A stretch of DNA of 64,000 nt, taken from Bradyrhizobium sp. B124. Lineage in GTDB: Bacteria > Pseudomonadota > Alphaproteobacteria > Rhizobiales > Xanthobacteraceae. How positions within the stretch are numbered: position 1 is the stretch's first letter; every line of letters begins with the position of its first letter. The stretch is from NCBI RefSeq assembly GCF_038967635.1, contig NZ_CP152413.1:7010001-7074000 (forward strand), written 5' to 3'. Below, in pieces: positions 8,035 to 20,265 of this stretch. Under the pieces are notes generated by a model. The model had not been told where the DNA came from. It did no database searches and saw nothing but the letters and a program-made list of their open reading frames with translations. Both the position numbers and the translations under genes were made by a program.

Positions 8035-8955
8035 TCAGGACGGCCAGCGCTGCGCCTTGCTGACCACGAAATCGCGGAACACCTGCACCCGGGCCACTGT
8101 CTTCAGCTCTTCCGGATAGACGAAGTAGGTGTCGAGTGCGATCGAGTCGGACTCGCCGAACAGCTGTACGAGGTTGTTCTGTTCGACCAGATAGTCCGGC
8201 AACGCTGCGATGCCGAGGCCCTGCTGGCAGGCGCGCACCAGGCCAAGGATGTTGTTGACCTTGAAGTAGGGTTCGCGCGGACCGGAGCCGTTGCGGCCGG
8301 CATCGATCAGCCAGCTGCGGTTCTGCAGATGCGGCGGCACCTGCGAGTCGCCGAGCATGATGATGCGGTGCGAGTCGAGATCATCCAGCGTCCGCGGCGT
8401 GCCGAAGCGCTTGATGTATTCCGGCGAGCAATAGGCATGGAAGCCGATCGAGAACAGCTTGCGCTGGATCAGGTCCGGCTGGGTCGGCTTGCGGGTGCGG
8501 ATCGCAACGTCGGCCTCGCGCATCGACAGGTCGAGATCCTCGTCGGTGACGATCAGCGAGATCCGGATGTCCGGATAGAGCGCGACGAACTCGTCGAGCC
8601 GCGGGATCAGCCAGTTGATGCCGAGCGCCGGCGGCGTCGTGATCTTGAGATCGCCGCTCGGCCGCTCGCGGCTGTCGGTGAGCTTTGCGCGCGCCGCCTG
8701 CAGCTGCATGAAGACGTCATGCGCGGTGCGGAACAGCAGGTCGCCCTGCTCGGTGAGGATCAGGCCGCGCGCATGGCGGTGAAACAGCGAGACCGAGAGC
8801 TCCTGCTCCAGTGCGCTGACCTGGCGGGAGACCGCCGATTGCGACAGGCCGAGCTGCTCGCCGGCATGCGTGAAGCTGCCAGCCTCCGCCGCCGCGTGAA
8901 AGACCTTCAGCTTGTCCCAATCCATATCCGTAAATCCGTCGCGAGAGCGTGCCAT
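8035..8955 (-). CDS. LysR-family transcriptional regulator
   Basis: A 306-residue regulator. The N-terminal winged helix-turn-helix covers about residues 12-70 (FHAAAEAGSFTHAGEQLGLS, QSAVSRQVSALE). A GcvA-type effector-binding domain follows (DLKITTPPALGINWLIPRL). The ATG lies two bases after the trxB stop codon, so the two genes form one transcript and this protein is probably translated from trxB-reinitiating ribosomes. Coupling to thioredoxin reductase suggests a redox-linked role, but the target genes are not evident. Confidence 0.9.
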   Translation of the reverse strand: MARSRDGFTDMDWDKLKVFHAAAEAGSFTHAGEQLGLSQSAVSRQVSALEQELSVSLFHRHARGLILTEQGDLLFRTAHDVFMQLQAARAKLTDSRERPSGDLKITTPPALGINWLIPRLDEFVALYPDIRISLIVTDEDLDLSMREADVAIRTRKPTQPDLIQRKLFSIGFHAYCSPEYIKRFGTPRTLDDLDSHRIIMLGDSQVPPHLQNRSWLIDAGRNGSGPREPYFKVNNILGLVRACQQGLGIAALPDYLVEQNNLVQLFGESDSIALDTYFVYPEELKTVARVQVFRDFVVSKAQRWPS

Positions 8956-8957
8956 GA

Positions 8958-9923
8958 TTATTCCGCCGCTGCGCGATCGCTCGCGCGAAGAGCAATGAAG
9001 CGTTCCGCCTCGAGCGCCGCCATGCAGCCGAGGCCGGCGGCGGTGACCGCCTGCCGAAAGGTTTCATCCGCCACGTCGCCCGCGGCGAACAGGCCGGGCA
9101 TCGAGGTCGCCGTGGAGTTCGGCGCCACCTCGACATAGCCCGACGGTTTCAGCTTGATCTGGCCTTTGACGAGCTCCGTCGCCGGCGCATGGCCGATTGC
9201 GACGAAGACGCCGTCGGTCTTGAGGTCGGTCAGCGCACCGGTCTTGACGTTCTTCAGCCGCACATGGGTGACCTTGTTCGGGTTCTCCGTGCCGCAGATC
9301 TCGTCGATCGCGGAATCCCACACCACCTTGATCTTGGGATGCTTGAACAGCCGCTCCTGCAGGATGCGCTCGGCGCGGAAATGATTGCGGCGATGCACGA
9401 TGGTGACTTGCGAGGCATGATTGGTCAGATACAGCGCTTCCTCGACCGCGGTGTTGCCGCCGCCGACCACCACGACCTCCTTGCCGCGGTAGAAGAAGCC
9501 GTCGCAGGTCGCGCAGGCCGACACGCCGCCGCCCTGGAACTTCTCTTCCGAGGGCAGTCCGAGCCAGCGCGCCTGGGCGCCGGTGGCGAGGATGACCGTC
9601 TCGGCGAGATAGACGTCGCCGGAATCGCAAGTCAGACGAAACGGGCGGTGGCCGAGCTCCAGCTTGTTGACGAGATCGGTGACGATCTTGGTGCCGACGT
9701 GGGCCGCCTGCTTCTCCATCTGCTCCATCAGCCAGGGGCCCTGGATCACATCGGCGAAGCCGGGGTAGTTCTCGACGTCGGTGGTGATGGTGAGCTGCCC
9801 GCCCGGCTGAATGCCCTGGATCAGGATCGGTTCGAGCATCGCGCGCGCCGCGTAGATCGCTGCGGTGTAACCGGCGGGGCCGGACCCGATGATGACGACC
9901 TTGGCATGGGTAGGCGCGGGCAT
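8958..9923 (-). CDS. trxB: thioredoxin-disulfide reductase
   Basis: A 321-residue FAD/NADPH enzyme that reduces thioredoxin. The FAD-binding motif GSGPAG is at residues 13-18, the redox-active CATC pair at 137-140 (SACATCDGFFYRG) and the NADPH motif GGGNTA at about 154-159. The C-terminal FAD motif GLFAAGDVADETFRQA is also present. It is the first gene of a trxB-lysR unit and is divergent from the lrp gene, with a 17-bp palindrome in the shared upstream region. Confidence 0.96.
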   Translation of the reverse strand: MPAPTHAKVVIIGSGPAGYTAAIYAARAMLEPILIQGIQPGGQLTITTDVENYPGFADVIQGPWLMEQMEKQAAHVGTKIVTDLVNKLELGHRPFRLTCDSGDVYLAETVILATGAQARWLGLPSEEKFQGGGVSACATCDGFFYRGKEVVVVGGGNTAVEEALYLTNHASQVTIVHRRNHFRAERILQERLFKHPKIKVVWDSAIDEICGTENPNKVTHVRLKNVKTGALTDLKTDGVFVAIGHAPATELVKGQIKLKPSGYVEVAPNSTATSMPGLFAAGDVADETFRQAVTAAGLGCMAALEAERFIALRASDRAAAE

Positions 9924-10113
9924 TGTGAGATCCCTCTGTTTTGGGGATTTTGATCAAGGACTTGTGCGGGAAGCGCCCCGGAAACGCGTCACGGCGGCGC
10001 CAAAAGTGTCAAATCCAAGTCTAGGATATCTGGGAAGCTATGCAAGATTTGCAATCCATGGCAGCGATTTTTCCCCGGAACTGAAGTCACATTCGCGAAA
10101 TCGTGCGCTGCAC

Positions 10114-10130
10114 GCGCAATAAAATTGCGC
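10114..10130. promoter_or_regulatory. perfect 17-bp palindrome, candidate Lrp operator
   Basis: GCGCAAT-AAA-ATTGCGC is a perfect inverted repeat 77 bp before the lrp-family start and about 190 bp before trxB. Lrp/AsnC regulators bind such A/T-centred palindromes and commonly autoregulate. Confidence 0.6.
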
Positions 10131-10206
10131 AATGCCGGCTGCCTGCGCTATGAGAGTTGCCGGCAGACCTGCCAAACCTTCCGAACCCTGAGGGAACCCA
10201 AGTCGC

Positions 10207-10686
10207 GTGTCGAAGAACCTTGACGAGATCGACCTCAAAATCCTCGCCGAGATCCAGGCCGATGGCCGAATCACCAATGTGGAACTCGCCAAACGCGTCG
10301 GGATCTCGCCGCCGCCCTGCCTGCGCAGGGTCCGGGCGCTGGAGGAGGAGGGCTACATCCAGGGCTACCGCGGCCTGCTCGATCCGCGCCGCCTCGGCTA
10401 CGACGTCACGGTGTTCGCTTCTGTGCATCTGTCGAGCCAGGCCGACGCCGACCTCCGCGCGTTCGAGAATTTCGTGCGCGCCGAGCCGTTGGTGCGGGAA
10501 TGCTGGATGCTGTCGGGCGAAGTCGATTTCATCCTCAAATGCGTCGCTCCCGACATGGCGACCTTCCAGGATTTCGTCACCCACCTGACGGCCGCGCCGC
10601 ATGTGCGCAACGTCAGGACGTCGCTGGTGCTGCACAATTCGAAATACGAAGCGGCGGTGCCGTTGGGGCTGAAGGCGGCGGGGTAG
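10207..10686 (+). CDS. Lrp/AsnC-family transcriptional regulator
   Basis: A 159-residue regulator. The N-terminal helix-turn-helix begins LDEIDLKILAEIQADGRITN and includes LAKRVGISPPPCLRRV. A RAM ligand-binding domain (about residues 70-150) carries DFILKCVAPDM. The start is GTG at 10207; upstream sequence offers no better ATG. It is divergent from trxB. This pairing and the palindrome between them suggest autoregulation and possible control of trxB. The effector, likely an amino acid, cannot be read from sequence. Confidence 0.92.
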   Translation: MSKNLDEIDLKILAEIQADGRITNVELAKRVGISPPPCLRRVRALEEEGYIQGYRGLLDPRRLGYDVTVFASVHLSSQADADLRAFENFVRAEPLVRECWMLSGEVDFILKCVAPDMATFQDFVTHLTAAPHVRNVRTSLVLHNSKYEAAVPLGLKAAG

Positions 10687-10757
10687 CGCGCCGTGGCGCG
10701 TCATTTCGGGCGATGCGCTGGCATCCGATGTTTGAGCTGGGGTGAAGAGGCTCCTCG

Positions 10758-11957
10758 TCAACTTCGGGCAGTCATCGCCGAACCGTCTGCCTCGAATAGT
10801 TCAACTGCCCCGGATGGTGAGGTCGCGACGTCGAACTCGAGCGGCCCGCAAGTAATCATGCAATAGTCGTAAACCGAGCGCTGATCGTTCCCCATCAAGA
10901 ACTGATAGTGGATCTGCATGAAGTCGAATCGATGACGTCTGAAGCGGATCGGACTTATCATCGAGTGTATTTGGACGCGCCGAATCTTGGGGTGCACTCC
11001 TGAGTAGTCCCGGCTGGTACGTTTCAGCGTGACGGGGTCGAAGCGATAGAAGCTGATCGCGTCATCTCGTGCCTGGTATTCGACCCAGTCGATGGCAGAC
11101 GTTCCGGCCACAAGTTGTGCCGCTTCCCGAATTTGGCCGCCCATCGGATGCAATGCGAATTTGGGAATAGTGGCGCCCACTGTGAGAACGCACAGCTTCG
11201 GTCCGCGCGTTTCAAGCAGGGGATCCAATTTTAGCGCGCGCGCGACCGCCGCTATTGTGAGTGCGGCGCCAAGAGAATGGCCAACAACGAGAATTTCATC
11301 AACTTTTGCAGCCTGAGCTGTCTTTGCGATCAGCTCCGCAAAGTCGTCGAGTCGCGCATCAAGTTCGCTTCTGCGCCCGTAAAGGAACTCGTGGGAGAAA
11401 ATGGCATCATCGAGAATGTGGTTTATGCGACCCTTCGGTCCGATCCAGAGTACAGCGCTGACGAAGATGGCAAGCGACAAAAAACTGCCAAGCAGCAGTT
11501 CCACCCAAAGTGTAGCGTGTAAGGGCCCGATCACCAGATACGATAGCCCAGCGCTGCACAATGCGATCAGCAGCAAACAACAATATGGAAAGACGAAAAA
11601 GAGGGCGTACTTCCAACTCGCCATCGCATATCTGAACAGTGTTCCCGTTATCATGAAGTCGAACAGCGCTTTCGCGGACTGTACAAGACGAGGCACGAGC
11701 CCGACTTTCGAATCGCACCGAATGAGATCATCCCAGCGCAGCATCTCGAAGGTAATGCTGGTTTTCCAGTTTGGACCCCACGCCTCCACGTTGCATGAAG
11801 CATCGATTGCAGATGTGTTCGAGGTTTCCGACAGCCGTGAAGAAGCGCCCCAAATCCTATCGAAGCTCGATAGCGAGCGGCGCAGGCGTTCGACCTGCTG
11901 TTCCGGAGTGACGGGATCGTAACCGCCAACGTGGAAGACGTGCCGTCGTCGAATCAT
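10758..11957 (-). CDS. membrane-anchored lipase-like alpha/beta hydrolase, function unknown
   Basis: A 399-residue protein of no family I recognise. Two hydrophobic segments (about residues 115-140 and 150-172, around LFFVFPYCCLLLIALCSAGL) separate an N-terminal soluble part from a C-terminal hydrolase-like part. That part carries the nucleophile elbow VVGHSLGAAL, as in class 3 lipases. Possible acid and His partners lie further on but cannot be fixed by eye. The region is less GC-rich than the flanking housekeeping genes and starts an accessory patch running to about 15.3 kb. Confidence 0.6.
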   Translation of the reverse strand: MIRRRHVFHVGGYDPVTPEQQVERLRRSLSSFDRIWGASSRLSETSNTSAIDASCNVEAWGPNWKTSITFEMLRWDDLIRCDSKVGLVPRLVQSAKALFDFMITGTLFRYAMASWKYALFFVFPYCCLLLIALCSAGLSYLVIGPLHATLWVELLLGSFLSLAIFVSAVLWIGPKGRINHILDDAIFSHEFLYGRRSELDARLDDFAELIAKTAQAAKVDEILVVGHSLGAALTIAAVARALKLDPLLETRGPKLCVLTVGATIPKFALHPMGGQIREAAQLVAGTSAIDWVEYQARDDAISFYRFDPVTLKRTSRDYSGVHPKIRRVQIHSMISPIRFRRHRFDFMQIHYQFLMGNDQRSVYDYCMITCGPLEFDVATSPSGAVELFEADGSAMTARS

Positions 11958-12238
11958 CTAGCAACTCGAAATCTGCATGGACTGGTTGCCACTCATTCTG
12001 GGAAATCGAATAGACACTGTACTAGGGAACTCGGACCACGTTGATCCCGAATCCTTGGTGGACCTGACATGGATGAGGCCGATATACCTTATTAAATTAC
12101 CACTCTGCCGTGATGGTCGCACTCATTGAGATTGGCTTTGATCAACAAAATGCGGAGGACAGGTCCAGGGCTCTGGGCTGCGCCTTGGGGCCCGGTGTCC
12201 GTGTTATTCTTGTTCGCACTTCAGTCCGGAGGGCGCTG

Positions 12239-12781
12239 GTGACGACGTTTAGAAAATTCTCAATCACTATAGCGATGTGTATCTTTGCGACCGTGTGCGC
12301 CGCCTTTACAAAGCCGATTCATATCGTCGCGGTCGGCGCAAGCAACACGCAAGGTTGGTACCTTGGGAAGCAAGGCGCTTACCCAGCTAAGTTGGAAGTC
12401 CTGTTGAGAGAGAAGGGCGTCAATGCGAACGTCGTCAACGCCGGCGTTCCCTTCGATACCACGGCCGGCATGCTCAAGCGCATTGATAGCGACGTGCCAA
12501 AGGGAACCGACATCGTGATCTTGCAGCCTGGAGGCAATGATAGGCGTTTCTTTGTGACGAAGGAGCAGCGGGCGGCCAACATCGCGGCGATGGAGCGGCG
12601 GTTGCGTGACCGCGCCATCAAAAGCATCGTGTACGACGAAGAGATTCCTCCGCGCTATTACGCTTTTGACTTCATTCACCTCACGGCTGACGGTCATGCT
12701 TTCATAGCGTCGCAGTTACTCCCGCGAGTGTTGGCGATGATAGACCAGAGAGCCATCGTGACTTCGCCGCGTGCGAGATAG
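12239..12781 (+). CDS. secreted SGNH/GDSL-type hydrolase
   Basis: A 180-residue esterase or thioesterase of the SGNH fold. Block I reads VGASNTQG, with Ser in a G-x-S-N context instead of GDS. Block III is the GGND motif and block V is DFIHLTADGH, giving the catalytic Asp/His. The N-terminal 25 residues (MTTFRKFSITIAMCIFATVC) form a signal peptide. The start is GTG at 12239 because GGAGGG sits 6 bases upstream. A longer frame from 12110 lacks these features. Substrate unknown. Confidence 0.75.
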   Translation: MTTFRKFSITIAMCIFATVCAAFTKPIHIVAVGASNTQGWYLGKQGAYPAKLEVLLREKGVNANVVNAGVPFDTTAGMLKRIDSDVPKGTDIVILQPGGNDRRFFVTKEQRAANIAAMERRLRDRAIKSIVYDEEIPPRYYAFDFIHLTADGHAFIASQLLPRVLAMIDQRAIVTSPRAR

Positions 12782-13046
12782 AAAAAGCCTTGCTATGGCA
12801 ACCGGTCGGCGCTCGCAATCCTGTCGATCGCAGACTATGGCCGGACACGGGGAAGAATGTCTCGTCAATGTCTTTCTCAGCGGGTGCTATTTGAGACAGT
12901 TCCAGCAAGAGTACGGCCAATGCGATTACACCCGCCCACGCGTTGTGCCATCCTCTCACAAGAGCGCCCAGCCACGCAGCCACCTTGGATTCTGCCGGTC
13001 GCACTGCCAATTTATCAGTGGAAACGATCCGCACGCCTTGTATCAT
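12702..13046 (-). CDS. possible small membrane protein (doubtful)
   Basis: A 114-codon leftward frame overlaps the end of the SGNH gene by 80 bp. It contains one plausible membrane helix (WAGVIALAVLLLELSQIAP) preceded by a Trp/Arg-rich stretch. Such helices also arise by chance in antisense frames. No clear ribosome-binding site or homologous family is recognised. The rest of the 375-bp gap (12782-13156) shows no other feature. Confidence 0.25.
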   Translation of the reverse strand: MIQGVRIVSTDKLAVRPAESKVAAWLGALVRGWHNAWAGVIALAVLLLELSQIAPAEKDIDETFFPVSGHSLRSTGLRAPTGCHSKAFSISHAAKSRWLSGLSSPTLAGVTATL

Positions 13047-13156
13047 TGATTCATGCTGATCTGTGGATCAGTCTAGTCTCTAACGCTCGCTAAGGTTGGC
13101 GCTCTTTCAATGTTCGGCAAAGATGACGCGCCAGCGAAACTAGCGTTTGGCCCACG

Positions 13157-13741
13157 ATGACACCTGACATTGCCAAGTTCGTATTTGTCATGATGGCGGT
13201 CGGTTGGTACCTCATCCGCTACCGATACGCACGTCGTGCTCGCCGTGAAAAGGTCTTGAGGAGCGCGCGAGGTCCTCGCGAAAACACCCTGCTGCTAATA
13301 TCGCTCACGGGTCTCGGTGTTGTGCCATTCATCTACATTGTAACGACCCTGCCTCATTTCGCATCGTACGTGTTCCGGCCGGTTCAAGCCTGGCTGGGCG
13401 TTTTCGTGGCGGTTGCGGCGCTGGTCATGTTCCGGCTAACCCATCGGGCCCTGGGTCGGAATTGGTCGTTAAGTCTCGACGTGCGGGAAAATCACCGCCT
13501 GATCACGGATGGAATCTATCAAAAAATCCGGCACCCCATGTATTCCGCATTCTGGCTTTGGGCTGTCGCTCAAGCATTGCTCTTGCCGAATTTGGTAGCC
13601 GGTTTCGCTGGACTGATCGGATTTGGAACGTTGTTTTTCGGCCGGGTTGCCAGAGAAGAACAGATGATGCTGGAAACGTTCGGCGACGAGTATCGCGAAT
13701 ATATGGCGCGGACCGGACGCATTATACCGGGGCCGTTCTGA
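13157..13741 (+). CDS. isoprenylcysteine carboxyl methyltransferase (ICMT)-like membrane protein
   Basis: A 194-residue integral membrane protein with four to five hydrophobic segments. It carries the ICMT/PEMT signature: LGRNWS, then RLITDGIYQKIRHPMYSAF, and the C-terminal REEQMMLETFGDEYREYM. The conserved RHPxY and E-E motifs bind S-adenosylmethionine in this family. Bacterial members methylate small lipophilic acceptors or lipids rather than prenylated proteins, so the substrate is unknown. It stands alone in the accessory patch. Confidence 0.82.
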   Translation: MTPDIAKFVFVMMAVGWYLIRYRYARRARREKVLRSARGPRENTLLLISLTGLGVVPFIYIVTTLPHFASYVFRPVQAWLGVFVAVAALVMFRLTHRALGRNWSLSLDVRENHRLITDGIYQKIRHPMYSAFWLWAVAQALLLPNLVAGFAGLIGFGTLFFGRVAREEQMMLETFGDEYREYMARTGRIIPGPF

Positions 13742-13927
13742 GCCGGCTGTACGAGATCGGTCTCGCCGTCCATATCCAACACCACGCAAAGCAATCGCTC
13801 CGTGTCGTTTTTGTCACATCCGGCAAAGAAACGATGGCAGGAGCACCAGCTTAGATACAGCGTTAATTGCGTCGCAGCCATTAGAGGGTAAGCTGTTCGT
13901 GCTCAGCTACCCATATCGGAGATCACT

Positions 13928-14128
13928 ATGTTGAAGTTTCTGGTTGTTGGAGTTGCGACTTTCGGGTTCATGGCCGCTGCCAGCGCCGCCGACCTTCCTC
14001 ATCCGCAGCCGGTCGCTGAAACTGCTCCGATTGGCAAGATGCCAATCGGCAAGTATCCGGTTGGCAAGTACCCGGTCGGCAAGTACCCGGTTGGAAAGGC
14101 GCCTGCTCCGATCGTAACGAAGGGTTAG
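13928..14128 (+). CDS. small secreted GKYPV-repeat protein, function unknown
   Basis: A 66-residue protein with a clear signal peptide (about residues 1-20, cleavage near AASAADL). The mature part consists mainly of five tandem pentapeptides: IGKMP, IGKYP, VGKYP, VGKYP and VGKYP, followed by a short tail. The repeats lie in 15-bp DNA units from about 14030 to 14095. No enzymatic motif is present. The alternating Lys/Tyr/Pro pattern suggests an extended, basic, periplasmic or surface peptide. The DNA repeats could change copy number by slippage. Confidence 0.7.
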   Translation: MLKFLVVGVATFGFMAAASAADLPHPQPVAETAPIGKMPIGKYPVGKYPVGKYPVGKAPAPIVTKG

Positions 14129-14215
14129 CTCAAGGATCGCCTAGAGCGCGCCCCCTTCAGTTTTCGCTGAAGGCGCTGCTTGGGGCTGACGTCTTGCCCT
14201 GGTGAGGGTTTGAAG

Positions 14216-14920
14216 GTGCCTGAAGTGAATCGGAAACGGAGCGGCCTGAGGCTGCTTGCCGGAGTTGGTGTTATTGTGGCTTCCGTGACTCTGGAAGCCG
14301 GCATCAGTCATGCGCAGCAATTGGCTGCGCAGACCGATCAAGCCCCGCTGCAACAGGATAAGCCGCTTAAGCCGTCGTCAAGGTCGGTTATGGCAGCGGC
14401 CGCTGCTGGACCGAGCGCTTCCGCTTCTGGAGCAGACGTGAAACCGGTTCGAAGGTCCATGGCCAAAGGGCCGTATTACGTGGACTTTCGTGCCCGCACA
14501 GCAGCTTCTTATGGGCATGCGTTTGTCTGGTACGGCAAGTCAAGCCAGAAGCAGGTCGAAGTTGCGGGGTTGCACCCGGCAGGCGACGTCCTGCCTTACG
14601 TGCTTGGCCATCTTACGTGGGTACCTTCCGAGACGGGCGCCAGCTACGGCGATCTTGACGAGCAGTACTTAACGGCCAGCTATCGCGTGTACTTGAGTGA
14701 GGCCGACGCGAAGAAGGTCTTTGCATATATCAAGGAGCTTCAGGCGAGTTCACCTGTTTGGAACGCGGAAACGACCAATTGTACGGCTTTTATTGGTCGT
14801 ATTGCCAACTTCATGGGTTTGAAGGCTCCGTTCCATTTGCTGAAGCCTGAGGAATACGTAAATCAGTTGAGAGACATGAACGGCGGGCGCCAAACGGTGC
14901 AACTCGCTTCGGATCGTTAG
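14216..14920 (+). CDS. exported protein with a possible permuted papain-like (His...Cys) fold, function unknown
   Basis: A 234-residue protein that I do not assign to a named family. The GTG at 14216 has GGTGAGG 8 bases upstream and gives a signal peptide ([20 protein letters not shown], cleavage near SHAQQ). A disordered Ala/Ser/Pro linker follows. The C-terminal domain (about residues 90-225) places His in SYGHAFVWYG before Cys in TTNCTAFIGRI. That order matches circularly permuted NlpC/P60- or LRAT-like folds, so a peptidase or amidase role is possible. A frame opening at a TTG at 14180 is the alternative. Confidence 0.6.
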   Translation: MPEVNRKRSGLRLLAGVGVIVASVTLEAGISHAQQLAAQTDQAPLQQDKPLKPSSRSVMAAAAAGPSASASGADVKPVRRSMAKGPYYVDFRARTAASYGHAFVWYGKSSQKQVEVAGLHPAGDVLPYVLGHLTWVPSETGASYGDLDEQYLTASYRVYLSEADAKKVFAYIKELQASSPVWNAETTNCTAFIGRIANFMGLKAPFHLLKPEEYVNQLRDMNGGRQTVQLASDR

Positions 14921-15306
14921 TTTTCCCACCAAGGACCACCTAGCGGCTGCACTTGGGCAAAGCCGCTATCGGGAACGCTTCCGAGATTTCTTCAGATGAA
15001 GGGGCAGATGGTTGCATTGGCATCCAATGCGAACAGGTACGGAATACAAGTTCGAGCCCACCAAAACGTATTTAAACTGGGCTGATGCTGGACTTTCTCG
15101 CAAAGCAGCCAGAAACTGCGAGCAGCAACTGACCTTCAGTATGTAGCGGGCTTCAGATGCCTTTTTTGGACCGCTAGGAAGATCGTCCACCGGACCCGCG
15201 CCTCTTCCATCTTTGCAACGCTCTTCGGGTTTGTCCCATCGCGCTCGGACAGCGTCCCCATGCTCTCCGACTATCCTCCCGGTTGAACGGGACGGGCTCA
15301 GCGTTG
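14921..15306. other. intergenic region without a recognisable gene
   Basis: The 386-bp gap lies between the exported papain-like protein and doxX. Short leftward frames exist but have no ribosome-binding site, signal or conserved motif. No strong hairpin with a T-tract was found. It is the right boundary of the lower-GC patch. Confidence 0.5.
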
Positions 15307-15711
15307 TTACTTCTTGCCCATCGCCGCGTCGACGCTGATCGGGCCGGGGCCCGAGGTCGCGAGGTAGAGGCAGGCGAAGCAGAACAGGATCGCTGCGGTG
15401 CCGTTGTTGAGCAGCGGCAGCAACACCGGCTCGGCCGGGTTCTTCAACATGTGGCCGAGGAAATAGGCGAACGCCATCTCGCCCGACAGGATGAACGCGG
15501 CCAGCCGCGAGAACAGGCCGAGCATCAACAGCGCGCCGAGCACCAGTTCAAGCCAGCCCGCGGCCTGGATCAACGGCGGGATATTGGCGAAGTAGGCGAG
15601 CACGGGAAACTTGAAGATCTTCGCGACGCCGTACTGAAACAGCAGCAGTCCAGTGATGAACCGGAACAGGCTCAGCGCCGTCGGCTGCCATTTGGAAAAC
15701 ATCTGGTCCAT
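15307..15711 (-). CDS. DoxX family membrane protein
   Basis: A 134-residue four-helix membrane protein of the DoxX/DoxD family. Motifs are LFRFITGLLLFQYGVAKIF in helix 1, GWLELVLGALLMLGLF in helix 2 and the GEMAFAYFLGHM segment. DoxX-like proteins are linked to quinone or redox homeostasis, but the biochemical role is uncertain. AGGGGG lies 9 bases before the ATG at 15711 and only 3 before the one at 15717, so I use 15711. It is a single-gene unit. Confidence 0.85.
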   Translation of the reverse strand: MDQMFSKWQPTALSLFRFITGLLLFQYGVAKIFKFPVLAYFANIPPLIQAAGWLELVLGALLMLGLFSRLAAFILSGEMAFAYFLGHMLKNPAEPVLLPLLNNGTAAILFCFACLYLATSGPGPISVDAAMGKK

Positions 15712-15998
15712 TGTCATTAACCCCCTGTTTGACACGCTGGAACATTGCACAACACACGGTGTTCGCCACCCGAGTGTGATGTCAACACCTTGCGCCTGGA
15801 ATCATTCCTCGCTCCACGGAAGTTGCGAGAGAACGCGGCAGCGACACGGTGACACGCCACGATGCGTGTTGCGACGCAATCATCGGCTCCGCCCCCGGTC
15901 CTCGACATGATTATACTGCATAAACATGTCACGGCCTCACTAGTATGCCGCCTACCCGCTCTCCACTCACATTGCTGTCAGACGGGGGGAAACGCGGG
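15712..15998. other. intergenic region upstream of doxX
   Basis: Between the doxX start and the greA terminator. No open frame with coding features and no convincing promoter consensus were found. It contains the doxX ribosome-binding site and presumably its promoter. Confidence 0.4.
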
Positions 15999-16001
15999 CA
16001 C

Positions 16002-16033
16002 AAAAAAAGCCGCGTGCAACACGCGGCCTTTTT
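16002..16033 (-). terminator. intrinsic terminator after greA (bidirectional)
   Basis: The stem GCCGCGT/ACGCGGC with loop GCAAC has seven A on its left and five T on its right. It can therefore terminate leftward greA transcripts 22 bases after the stop and also rightward transcripts. Confidence 0.85.
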
Positions 16034-16054
16034 GCACCAGTCACGTCAAGGTAA

Positions 16055-16531
16055 CTACCGCCACTCGACCTTGGTGATCTCGTAGGCCTTGGCGCCGCCC
16101 GGTGCCATCACTTCGACGGTGGCGCCTTTCTTCTTGCCGATCAGCGCGCGCGCAAGCGGCGAGGTGATGGAGATGCGGCCCTTCTTGGCATCGGCTTCGA
16201 CCTCGCCGACGAGCTGCCACACCGCCTTCTTCTCGGTGTCCTCGTCGATCAGCGTGACGGTGGCGCCGAACTTGATGGTGTCGCCGGACAGTTTCGAGAT
16301 GTCGATGATGTCGGCGCGCGCGAGCTTGTCTTCGAGCTCGGCAATGCGGCCTTCGTTGTGCGACTGCTCTTCCTTGGCGGCGTGATACTCGGCGTTCTCA
16401 GAGAGGTCGCCGTGCGAGCGCGCTTCCGCAATGTGTTCGATGATGCGCGGACGATCCACCGATTGGCGATGCTTCAACTCGTTCGTCAGCGCGGCGTATC
16501 CGCCCGCGGTCATCGGAACCTTATCCATCAT
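16055..16531 (-). CDS. greA: transcription elongation factor GreA
   Basis: The 158-residue GreA rescues backtracked RNA polymerase by stimulating transcript cleavage. The N-terminal coiled coil carries the acidic tip ([20 protein letters not shown]). The C-terminal FKBP-like domain includes [20 protein letters not shown] and [23 protein letters not shown] is 5 bases before the ATG at 16531. It is encoded 194 bp downstream of carB on the same strand, a neighbour arrangement common in alphaproteobacteria. It ends at a strong terminator. Confidence 0.97.
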   Translation of the reverse strand: MMDKVPMTAGGYAALTNELKHRQSVDRPRIIEHIAEARSHGDLSENAEYHAAKEEQSHNEGRIAELEDKLARADIIDISKLSGDTIKFGATVTLIDEDTEKKAVWQLVGEVEADAKKGRISITSPLARALIGKKKGATVEVMAPGGAKAYEITKVEWR

Positions 16532-16725
16532 CTTCGTCCTTCATCGTGCGCGCCCGGCGGCCGTGCACGAATATCCAGTTCAGCTAACGCAGGAATCAGG
16601 ACGCGAACGCGCCCGGAAGCCCAGTGATTTTCGGCCCCGCTAAGGGCCGTGACAACATCCAATCGCGCGGTGAGTTCCAGCCATTCGGCTAATTGACCGC
16701 TTCGGGCCGTCAGCCCGGGCAGCGG

Positions 16726-20190
<3,465 letters not shown>

Positions 20191-20265
20191 CAGCTCTCGC
20201 GGACTGGAATTTGGGCACAAAAAAAGGGCGCGCGTCCCGCGCGTCCCTCGAGCCATGCGCCACAT
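20191..20265 (-). promoter_or_regulatory. carB leader with Arg-rich reading frame across a terminator
   Basis: Leftward ATGs at 20265 and 20256 open a frame without stop codons into carB ([20 protein letters not shown]...). Four Arg codons fall within or beside the terminator hairpin at 20219-20247. The arrangement could let ribosome position affect termination before carB. No strong Shine-Dalgarno sequence precedes either ATG. Confidence 0.35.
20219..20247 (-). terminator. intrinsic terminator/attenuator in front of carB
   Basis: Read leftward, a GC-rich hairpin (CGCGCGGGACGCGCG core, loop GGA, with one mismatch lower in the stem) ends in seven T, 28 bases before the carB ATG. Confidence 0.6.

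Noticed and set aside
14966..15190. 74-codon leftward frame in the gap before doxX
   Set aside because: No ribosome-binding site, domain or hydrophobic segment was found. The composition is mixed and looks random.
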